Below, piece by piece: positions 54,529 through 64,000 of a DNA stretch of 64,000 bases; position 1 is the first letter of the stretch, and the number at the start of each line of letters is the position of its first letter. The notes under the pieces are model-generated. The model searched no databases, was not told the origin of the DNA, and saw only the letters and a list, made by a program, of their open reading frames with translations. Location of the stretch: assembly GCA_019116285.1 (NCBI GenBank), contig DXBX01000026.1, positions 81,014 to 145,013 of the forward strand. The letters are read 5' to 3'. Both the position numbers and the translations under genes were made by a program. This DNA comes from Candidatus Bacteroides merdigallinarum (GTDB lineage: Bacteria > Bacteroidota > Bacteroidia > Bacteroidales > Bacteroidaceae).

Positions 54529-55605
54529 ATGCCCATGGATGGAATATTCAGGAAGCTCAAGGTATGGGACATCTTCTGCCTGGCAGGGATATCCTACCTG
54601 CTCTACACCGCGCTGTGGATTATCGTCGACAGGGAGGTGTGGTTCATGGGTGTCTCCGTGCCTTTCGCCTATTTGCTGGTGGATTTTGGGATAGCCTGCC
54701 TCTTCACGGGCTGCTCCTTGTGTCTGTGCCTGCTGACATTCAGCATCCTGCCTTCCAAGACCTCCTATCTGTGGACAGCCTTGCGGGTGGGCATCCTGTT
54801 CTTGCTGAACAACCTCATCGCTTATCTGACGACCTTGGTCAGCTACCGGATTTTTCCGGAGATTGATACGGAGCTCTTTTCCATCGAGGGCATCTACATC
54901 TACGGGATGGTGGCCACCTTCGTGTCTTGCATCTATGCGTTGCAAAGTTATATCCAGCTGCGCAATGAGCGGCAACGCCTTGAAATGGATTTGATGAAGG
55001 AGAAGGAAGCCGCGTTGCAGGTACAACTTCAGTCGCTGAAGCTGCAGATCAATCCGCACTTTATGTTCAACAACTTCAGCATCTTGTCCGAACTGATTGA
55101 GGAAGACAAGGAGTTGGCGGAAACTTTCCTCGCCCATCTGTCCAAAGTCTATCGGTATGTCCTCAGCCATCTGGACAAAGATTTGGTGCCGCTTGCCGAG
55201 GAAATCTGCTTTCTGCAGTCTTATCTATACCTGATTAAGCTGCGCTATCAAGACTCTATTCTTGCGAATATAGACGTTTCGAATGCCGAAGTCGGGCAAT
55301 GCCTGATTCCTCCGATGTCCTTGCAATTCTTGGTGGAGAACGCCGTCAAGCACAACAGCTTCTCCAAGGCATCCCCCTTGCGCATTGACATCTTGGTATC
55401 GGACGGCTATGTCATCGTGCGCAACAACAAGTCTCCCTTGCTCTCTCCGCCGGAAAACTCCACCCATGTCGGGCAGAAGAACATCCGGGAGCGTTATGCG
55501 CTATTGTGCGACAAAGAAGTGAAGATTGCAGATTGTAAAGAGTCGTATACAGTCAGTTTACCCCTAATACATAAGCCCTATGGACATCCTGATCTTGGAA
55601 GATGA
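54529..55605 (+). CDS. LytS/YehU-type sensor histidine kinase
   Basis: 358 residues (alternative start 54535). Four hydrophobic N-terminal segments (about 12-140), then a coiled linker and His_kinase domain with the phosphorylated histidine in INPHFMFNN and the ATPase region LQFLVENAVKHN. The glycine-rich ATP lid is short. Its end overlaps the response regulator start by 26 bp, so the two are translated together. Confidence 0.9.
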   Translation: MPMDGIFRKLKVWDIFCLAGISYLLYTALWIIVDREVWFMGVSVPFAYLLVDFGIACLFTGCSLCLCLLTFSILPSKTSYLWTALRVGILFLLNNLIAYLTTLVSYRIFPEIDTELFSIEGIYIYGMVATFVSCIYALQSYIQLRNERQRLEMDLMKEKEAALQVQLQSLKLQINPHFMFNNFSILSELIEEDKELAETFLAHLSKVYRYVLSHLDKDLVPLAEEICFLQSYLYLIKLRYQDSILANIDVSNAEVGQCLIPPMSLQFLVENAVKHNSFSKASPLRIDILVSDGYVIVRNNKSPLLSPPENSTHVGQKNIRERYALLCDKEVKIADCKESYTVSLPLIHKPYGHPDLGR

Positions 55606-56328
55606 AGCGCGCAATGCCAACCGCCTGATGCGCCAGCTGAAGACGATAGATCCCACGTTTTGCCTGCACGGCCCGTTGGAGAGCATACGTGACGCGGTGG
55701 ATTTTTTCCGCCAAGGCAACGCCGTGGATTTGATCCTGGCCGACATCCGATTGGCGGACGGATTGAGCTTTGAAGCTCTCAAAGAAGCTCCGCCCGCAGT
55801 GCCCGTCATCTTCACCACCGCTTACGATGAATATGCCATCCGCGCTTTCAAGTTCAACAGCTATGACTACCTGCTGAAGCCTGTGGAGCCGGACGAACTG
55901 AAGGAAGCCCTCGACAAGGTGAAGCGGCGCGGCACGATGTATGCCCCTGCCGAGGTGTCCCGCCTGCTGGACGTGTTGGAGCAAAGCAACTGTAGCTACC
56001 GCGAGCGTTTCTTGTTTCCTTACCGGGACGGTTACAAGGTGGTGAACGTCTCGGAGGTCAGTCATTTCTCGACCGAGAGCCGTGTGGTCACGATACATCT
56101 GAACAACGGGACGTCCGGGAAGCTGGTCATCCCCCTGGAGGAGCTGGAAAAACAGCTTGACCCCAAAGTGTTCTTTCGCGCCAACAGGCAGTACATCATT
56201 CATATAGACAGCCTGTCGTTCGTGAGCAACTACTTTGGGGGCAAGCTCAAGATTCACCTGAAAGGATATGCGGATACCGAGATTGTCGTGAGCAAGGAGA
56301 AGGCGCCGATGTTCAAGGATTGGGTCAA

Positions 56329-56335
<7 letters not shown>
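55580..56335 (+). CDS. LytTR-family response regulator
   Basis: 251 residues. Receiver domain (MDILILEDEARNANRLMRQL, acceptor Asp in LILADIRLADG, Lys in DYLLKPVEPDE) and a C-terminal LytTR DNA-binding domain (KVVNVSEVSHFSTESRVVTI, FFRANRQYIIHIDSL). Pairs with the kinase upstream. Ends 7 bp into the tail of the xusC-like gene on the other strand; it may control the xus genes or the TonB receptor nearby, which is unproven. Confidence 0.92.
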
Positions 56336-58847
<2,512 letters not shown>

Positions 58848-58880
58848 TTATATATATGAATAGGTTAGATGATTATTTCG

Positions 58881-61304
58881 CTAATCTCCCAGGCATATCC
58901 GGATTTTCCCATAGAAGGCCCGCCCCGCCTTCTGCAAGCTGTAGTTGTCATACAGCTTGGTATCCGCCAGGTTGCGTCACTCGAAGGAGAGGTTGTAGCG
59001 TCTGTTCTTGAAGCTGTAGCCGATGGACAGGTTGTGCGAGAACTGCTCGGGCACCTTGATTTTCGTGGAGGGGTCGCCCAGGTTTTCCCAGTAGAGGGGA
59101 AACTCGTGCAGGTAGAAGCTGTCCCACCCGATGGTCAGGGTGTTGCCCCTGGCAAAGAGGTCGCGCCAATAGAGGTTGATGTCGAAGTTGGCATACATAT
59201 ACGGCTGGTTGGGGATGCGCTGCTTGTAGGTCAGCGAGTTTTGTCCGCTTCCCTCGGCGCGCTTGCGCTCCTTGTCGCGGGCATCCAGTCGGTTGAAGGT
59301 GCCTCCCAGGCTCAGCCAGCGGTCGTAGGTGTAGCGCAGGGAGAGGTTGAATCCCTTCGTCTCCACCCGTCCGTGGTTCTCATAGTAGCCATAGCTGGCT
59401 CCGCTTCCGCCTACGTTGGAGAGGCCGCGCATGATGTAGTCGTCCGTATTGCGGTAGATCAGGGTGGCTTCGGCCAGCATCGAGTGTTTCCTCCACCGGT
59501 GGCTGTAGCTGATGTTGAGGTTCACATTGTCGCTTCGCTCGGGCTTCAAGTCGCCTTGTCCTCTCTCCAGGTCGCCGTCGCCAAACAACTCCAGGGGTGT
59601 GGGGAGGCGCAAGGCCTTCTCGTAGGAGAGCTTCAGTTGCAGGTCGCCCCAGAGGATGTAGGTGCCTGCCGCCCCGTAGCCCACCGCGTGAATGTGGCTG
59701 CTGACGGGATAGACCTTCTTGTCGCTGCTCGACTGGATGGCTCCTTTGTTGTACGTGGCGTAATGTTTGGCAAAGGCGGTGATATTCCATTGCTCAGCCG
59801 GCATGAATCTATAAGATAGCCCCGTGATGTTCTTCCGGGTGCGCATGGGGATGTCGAAGTTGTTCAGCTTAGAGTTCGTCTCTATCAGGCTTCGGCCGGT
59901 GCGCTCGTAGAGACTGAACACGTGGTTGGCCGTGAGCAGGTGAGCCGTGCCGATGCGGTAGGTGGCGGTCAGCGTGCCGTCCCAGTTGCCGCCTTTCTGC
60001 TCGTTGTAGAGGTGCGACTGTTCGCCGGGCGAGCGCAACGGGAGGCGGTCGCCCAACCAGTTGTATCGGTAGGTGGCCGTATCCACGTTGTGGGTTAGGT
60101 TGTGATGATAGACAAGGTTGGCGTTCACGTCCAGCCCCTTGAGGAGGAAGTCGCGCTTCTGATACTCCAGCGAGGGCGACAGCGAATGCCCGTGCCGGTG
60201 CTTCTGTCCGAACACCACGCGCTGGTAGACGCCCGTCTGTATCTCCTTGTAGAAGTGGGAGTAGGCGAAGCCCAGCATGAAGCGGTCGGCCCAAGACACT
60301 CCCTGAAAGCCCCATTTGCCCGTCACCGCTTCGTTGTGATACGTGTCGTGGAAGCGTCTCAGGCGCAGTATTTTTGACTCGTCCTGCACGGAGGTGTTGT
60401 TTTCGTGGTTGAATTCCTCCACCCAGTTGTCTATGTGATAGTCGTTGTCCGAATAGTTTTGGAAGGCGTTGATTTCATAGGCCATCCCGTTGCGCAGCGT
60501 CTGCCCGAAGTTGACGTAGGACTTGTGGGTGTTGAAGGAGCCATACGAGTAGGAAGCGTCCAGATACCAGTCGCGGCGGTTCTTGTTGGTCACCACGTTG
60601 ATGACTCCGCCGATGGCGTCCGAGCCGAATCCCACGGGTACCACGCCTTTATACACCTCGATGCGCTCGGCAAAGTTGGCGAGGATATTGTTCAGGTCGA
60701 ACGATTCGCTTCCGCCCTCCAACGGCACGCCGTCGATGAACACCTTGACGTGCTTGCCGCTGAATCCGTCGAGCATCACCTGCATGTCCGAGCCTACTCC
60801 GCCCGCCTCACGCAGTTTCATGCCGGGCAGCTTGTCAAGCACATCGCTGAGGTTCTTCGTGGAGTTTTGGAAATCCTTCGTGTCCAGCGCCACGACATTA
60901 TAGGCCGAACGCTTGACGCGCCCCACGCCGCCGGCCATCACCGTCACTTCCTCCAGTTGCAGGCTGTGGGGAGACAGCCTCACGTCCACCCGGGTGATTT
61001 CTCCTTCCTTCAGTACGACGGTTTGCTCCACGGTGTCATACCCCAGCAGAGCGACGGCCAGCGTGTATGTGCCCGGTGGCGCGGCAAACCGATAGGAGCC
61101 GTCTTCGGCGGTGGCGCAACCGTAGGAGGTGCCCCTCAGGTAAACCGTGGCGAAGGCTATCGGAGCGTCTTTCCCTTCTTCCCACACCTTCCCTTGGACG
61201 ATACTGTTGGTGGAAGGATGGTTGCGATGCGACTCTGCCTGCTGCGCACGGATGGGTGCGAGGAGGTTCAATAGCGTGAGTAGTAAAAGTAGCTTTTTAT
61301 TCAT
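58881..61304 (-). CDS. xusA: TonB-dependent siderophore receptor, XusA-like, with in-frame TGA near the C-terminus
   Basis: Up to the TGA at 58977-58979 there are 775 residues: signal peptide, carboxypeptidase-like domain (TYTLAVALLGYDTVEQTVVL), plug (NLSDVLDKLPGMKLREAGGV) and barrel, stopping at RYNLSFE. Reading through gives RNLADTKLYDNYSLQKAGRA and FYGKIRICLGD, the expected last strand and end, then TAG (58881-58883); total 807 residues. Without this strand insertion by BAM should fail. A perfect 9-bp hairpin (58935-58959; loop TGACAAC) starts 17 nt after the TGA. Either readthrough or selenocysteine occurs, or the gene is truncated. Confidence 0.72.
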
Positions 61305-61332
61305 CTTTTGATTGCTTGATGTTTTCGGGGTG

Positions 61333-61340
61333 CAAAGTTA
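61333..61340 (-). promoter_or_regulatory. -7 box for xusABC
   Basis: The minus strand reads TAACTTTG (exact), with TTGC 20 nt upstream as a weak -33 box. TACCTAAAAGTAGGTA (61365-61380), a perfect 6-4-6 palindrome, lies just upstream and may be an operator. It does not resemble a canonical Fur box. Confidence 0.5.
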
Positions 61341-61565
61341 GATGTTTTTGATAAATCGATGCAATACCTAAAAGTAGGTATATTTGTGTATAACTTATTG
61401 TAAATAAATATATTACATACATAATAATCTCTTCCGGCAACTATGTTTGTCTTGTGTAATTGTCAGTAAAAATGATATTCCCTTATATAAATAGGAGAAC
61501 ACGTCTTACTCCCCATTCGTGCGGCAAAGTTAAAAGAGGCCTGATGGGTTTCCTAACCGGATTGA

Positions 61566-61628
61566 CACGAAGCGGCGGAAAGCATACACGAAGCGGAAAT
61601 ATCCGCCCGCGAAGCAGACAGAGGCGTG
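61566..61628. repeat. Three degenerate 21-bp tandem units
   Basis: Units at 61566-61586, 61587-61607 and 61608-61628 begin CACGAAGCGG, CACGAAGCGG and CGCGAAGCAG. Lies in the 451-bp gap between xusA and the SMR gene, which otherwise holds promoters but no gene. Confidence 0.55.
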
Positions 61629-61704
61629 TCTCTGCCGCCGAGGTGGAGAGGGAGCCGCATGAGATTTTTTGTCACAATGTTAGGGGAAGCAAGAAGAAAT
61701 GTAT

Positions 61705-61712
61705 TACCTTTG
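61705..61712 (+). promoter_or_regulatory. -7 box for the SMR gene
   Basis: TACCTTTG, an exact match, 43 nt before the ATG. Confidence 0.45.
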
Positions 61713-61755
61713 CCTCCACATTTTATTACATAGTATATAGAAATAAGAAAGCCGT

Positions 61756-62082
61756 ATGAACTGGATTATTCTGATTGTTGCCGGATTCTTTGAGTCCGGC
61801 TTTGCTTTTTGTTTGGGGAAGATGAAGGAAGTGTCGGGCACCGAGTGGTATCTGTGGGGTGCCGGATTCCTGGTCAGCCTGGCGCTGAGCATGATCTTGC
61901 TGGCCAAGGCGGTGCAGACGTTGCCCATCGGCACGGCCTATCCCGTGTGGACAGGCATCGGCGCCGTGGGGACGGTGCTGATGGGCATCGTGTTCTTCCA
62001 CGAGCCGGCCTCCTTCCTGCGCCTGTTCTTCATCACCACGCTCATAGCCTCCATCATCGGGCTGAAGCTGGTGTCTCATTGA
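61756..62082 (+). CDS. Small multidrug resistance (SMR) exporter, Gdx/SugE-like
   Basis: 108 residues with four hydrophobic segments. The essential membrane glutamate is present (AGFFESGFAF, residue 13) and TAYPVWTGIGAVGT is the SMR signature. The pattern leans to the Gdx/SugE (guanidinium exporter) subgroup rather than EmrE, but substrate cannot be assigned. Inner membrane, works as a dual-topology or antiparallel dimer. Confidence 0.88.
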   Translation: MNWIILIVAGFFESGFAFCLGKMKEVSGTEWYLWGAGFLVSLALSMILLAKAVQTLPIGTAYPVWTGIGAVGTVLMGIVFFHEPASFLRLFFITTLIASIIGLKLVSH

Positions 62083-62103
62083 TCATTTATAATTTTGGGA
62101 AAT

Positions 62104-62385
62104 ATGGAAATAGAGAAAAACAGTGCGTTGCTGGTGATTGACATCCAGCAGGAAGATTTCCTGCTCAAGGGCCTGAAGGTGGACACGCTCTACCTGATAG
62201 GCGGGCTGACGGATGTCTGCATCCACTACACGGCCGTCGATGCCCACCAACACGACTACCACCTGCGCGTGGTGACCGATGCCGTGGCCGGCTCGAGCGA
62301 GGAGGCCCACCGCTATGCGCTTAAAGCGATTCAGTATCTGCAGCGGGATGCGCTCATCACGGTGAAGGACGTGGAGGACGAGTGA
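62104..62385 (+). pseudogene. Internally deleted isochorismatase-like cysteine hydrolase
   Basis: Open frame of 93 residues from MEIEKNSALL (an ATG at 62095 adds three). The N-terminal strand with the catalytic Asp (LLVIDIQQEDF) is joined directly to the late catalytic-cysteine segment (LYLIGGLTDVCIHYTAVDAH, VVTDAVAGSSEEAH). The roughly 80-100 residues between, carrying the catalytic lysine, are missing. Homologs are about 180-200 residues long. Frame preserved through the deletion; probably nonfunctional. Confidence 0.75.
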
Positions 62386-62407
62386 GGCGCCGCTTTTCGG
62401 GAAGGCG

Positions 62408-62529
62408 TGCTAATCGAAAATTATGTCAGTGAATGACAGTTTTTTCGATTAGGATTTGGTGATATGACTGAAAGCGACTACTTTTGTAGTCGAAAACTCC
62501 GTCAGTAGCTGACATGAATTTCGATTAGC
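62408..62529. promoter_or_regulatory. Promoter and nested inverted repeats before the DUF4143 ATPase
   Basis: TTTG (62455-62458), 20-nt spacer, TACTTTTG (62479-62486) make a strong promoter. It is bracketed by inverted copies TGCTAATCGAAAATTATGTC (from 62409) and its partner ending CGATTAGCA (about 62522-62531). Inside are a TAATCGAAAA...TTTTTTCGATTA hairpin (about 62411-62452) and CGACTAC-TTTT-GTAGTCG (62476-62493). Confidence 0.6.
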
Positions 62530-63786
62530 ATGGCACATATAGAAAGAAAAAAATATCTGGACGAACTCATATCCTTGCGGCACAATGGCATGATCAAGAT
62601 CATCACCGGCATGCGCAGATGTGGCAAGTCCTATCTCCTCTTCGAGATATTCGCATCCTGGCTCGAAAAGGGCGGCATCGCTCCGGATCATATCATAAAG
62701 GTGAATCTGGAAGACTATAAGAATCGGGAAATGAGAAATCCTGATAATCTGTGCGCATTTGTGGAGAGCCGGATTGCGGATGACTCCATGCATTATCTTT
62801 TGCTGGACGAGGTACAGATGCTCGGCCACTTCGAGGACGTGCTGAACGGTTTTTTGCGGATGAGCAACGTGGACGTGTATGTGACCGGCAGCAATGCAAG
62901 ATTCCTCTCCAAAGATATCGCCACGGAGTTTCGCGGACGCGGTTTTGAGGTGAAAATGTATCCTTTGAGTTTCGGCGAGTACATATCGTCCTACCCCGGT
63001 ACCGTCCAGGCCGCCTTTAATGAATACATGTTGTATGGTGGCCTTCCACAGATACTGTCGTACAACACGGACGAGCAGAAAGCGAAGTTCCTGAAGTCAT
63101 TGTTCGACGAAACCTATATCAAGGACATCAAGGACCGCTACGAGATACGCAAGGACGGCGATTTGGAGGAACTTGTCGACCTCCTGGCTTCTGGGATTGG
63201 TGCACTCACCAACCCAAACAAGCTGGCCAATACATTCCGGAGCGAGAAGAAGTCCTCCATATCCTACGATACGGTCAAGGAATACATCGACTACCTGTGC
63301 GATTCGTTCCTAGTCGAGAAGTCCACGCGCTATGACATCAAGGGGAAGCGGTATATCAATTCTCCCTACAAGTATTACTTTATGGACTTGGGATTGCGTA
63401 ACGCCCGCATCAATTTCCGTCAGTCAGAAAGAAGTCATCTGATGGAGAATATGGTTTACAACGAATTGCGGATACGGGGGTTCAATGTGGATGTTGGTGT
63501 CGTTCCTACGGTGCTGACCGGTGAAAACGGCCGGCAGCAGCGTGCCAGCCTCGAAGTCGATTTCGTCTGCAATCTGGGGAGCAGGAGATATTACATACAG
63601 TCGGCCTACCGGATGGAGTCTGACGAGAAGATCAGGCAGGAGCGTGCTTCCCTGTTGAAAGTGGACGACTCGTTCAAGAAGATTATCGTCATCGGAGAAG
63701 AAAGTCCTGTCATGCGGGACGGAGCGGGCATTACAACCCTCGGTATTTACGACTTCCTGCTGCAGGACAATTCGCTTGAATTGTAA
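62530..63786 (+). CDS. DUF4143-type AAA ATPase
   Basis: 418 residues. Walker A GMRRCGKSYLL near residue 28; Walker B HYLLLDEVQML; sensor VTGSNARFLSKDIATEFRGR; a winged-helix region; and a C-terminal DUF4143 nuclease-like domain (HLMENMVYNELRIRG, ASLEVDFVCNLG). A large family in gut Bacteroidales of unknown function, often in many copies and near mobile DNA. Confidence 0.9.
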   Translation: MAHIERKKYLDELISLRHNGMIKIITGMRRCGKSYLLFEIFASWLEKGGIAPDHIIKVNLEDYKNREMRNPDNLCAFVESRIADDSMHYLLLDEVQMLGHFEDVLNGFLRMSNVDVYVTGSNARFLSKDIATEFRGRGFEVKMYPLSFGEYISSYPGTVQAAFNEYMLYGGLPQILSYNTDEQKAKFLKSLFDETYIKDIKDRYEIRKDGDLEELVDLLASGIGALTNPNKLANTFRSEKKSSISYDTVKEYIDYLCDSFLVEKSTRYDIKGKRYINSPYKYYFMDLGLRNARINFRQSERSHLMENMVYNELRIRGFNVDVGVVPTVLTGENGRQQRASLEVDFVCNLGSRRYYIQSAYRMESDEKIRQERASLLKVDDSFKKIIVIGEESPVMRDGAGITTLGIYDFLLQDNSLEL

Positions 63787-63835
63787 TGGATACTGCTTAA
63801 GTAGGTGTTCTGACTTCAATCACGCCATTATAGAA

Positions 63836-63869
63836 AAGCCGGAGACGCTCACGCGCCACCGGCTTCTTT
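63836..63869 (+). terminator. Terminator of the ATPase gene
   Basis: AAGCCGG (63836-63842) pairs with CCGGCTT (63859-63865), followed by CTTT. The group II intron begins a few bases later. Confidence 0.65.
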
Positions 63870-63871
63870 GG

Positions 63872-64000
63872 GTTCGCCCAGCATGAACATTCTCTAATCG
63901 GTGCAAGTCCGTAACACGCCCGATAGCGGGAAGTGTATAGCCAAGGGCAAGGGTGTCCAACGCGAGTTGGAATCTGAAGGAAGCTGGCGGCAAACATCTG
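63872..64000 (+). mobile_element. Group II intron, 5' end (runs out of the window)
   Basis: GTTCGCCCAGCATGAACA, then CTAATCGGTGCAAGTCCGTA, CACGCCCGATAGCGGGAAGT and GAATCTGAAGGAAGCTGGCG form the conserved start of domain I of bacterial group II introns (usual start GTGCG). The 5' boundary is placed at 63872 by similarity. No intron-encoded protein is inside the window. Confidence 0.8.

Noticed and set aside
58977..58979. Genome-wide reassignment of TGA to cysteine
   Set aside because: TGA is used as an ordinary stop in many genes here, including overlaps such as lon/tgt (350-352) and toxin/antitoxin (22147-22149).

Overview
The window looks like the chromosome of an anaerobic gut member of the Bacteroidales (Bacteroides and relatives). 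Evidence: promoters of the TAnnTTTG type with few sigma70 -35/-10 boxes, many lipoproteins with short signal peptides, TonB receptors with carboxypeptidase-like N-terminal extensions, a xusABC-type xenosiderophore locus, a CTnDOT-type integrase, a reverse rubrerythrin and a TPR/AraC hybrid regulator. Most of the window is GC-rich. The exceptions are an AT-rich island (about 3980-14520) and a few AT-rich single genes (34512-35549, 48837-49826). I do not name a species.

Layout. 1-3731: start of tgt, lon and trmN6. 3801-14701: an integrated element of about 10.7 kb inserted near the 3' end of the GGGtGRT gene. The displaced original 3' end is left at 3801-3979, and the element supplies a diverged but almost entirely synonymous replacement 3' end (14523-14701) plus a terminator. 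The element carries two tyrosine recombinases, a ParB-like DGQHR protein, a DUF3871 protein and a leftward operon of secreted proteins that includes a PBP-like lipoprotein with all three catalytic motifs altered. No relaxase or conjugation gene is visible. 14523-31803 and on to 36424: housekeeping genes (GGGtGRT/NifU-like pair, smpB, metH, mltF, udk, dsbD, an SpoU methylase, serA, serC, a DEAD helicase, prmA), broken by a toxin/antitoxin pair with a frameshifted toxin and a standalone DUF1016 nuclease. 36574-48448: secreted and envelope proteins, a Fur-type regulator with reverse rubrerythrin, and a four-gene lipoprotein/OMP/S41 protease cluster divergent from a TPR-AraC regulator. 48837-56335: RhuM-like gene, a TonB receptor with its partner lipoprotein, and a LytS/LytTR two-component pair. 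56329-61304: xusCBA. 61756-64000: SMR exporter, an internally deleted cysteine hydrolase, a DUF4143 ATPase, and the 5' end of a group II intron just behind a terminator.

The most unusual signals are two in-frame TGA codons in otherwise intact, conserved genes. One is at the catalytic zinc-ligand cysteine position of a zinc alcohol dehydrogenase (27858-27860). The other is 31 codons before the true C-terminus of the XusA-like receptor (58977-58979). Each is followed by a hairpin whose apical loop starts 26-27 nt downstream with G as second loop base, as in bacterial SECIS elements; the second hairpin has a perfect 9-bp stem. Either these are selenocysteine codons or both genes carry nonsense mutations.

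Other structures not explained by genes: intergenic arrays of three or four 21-22-bp tandem units before genes (two of them sharing one unit and bracketed by inverted arms), a dispersed intergenic repeat in four copies, and a 116-bp palindrome before the alcohol dehydrogenase.
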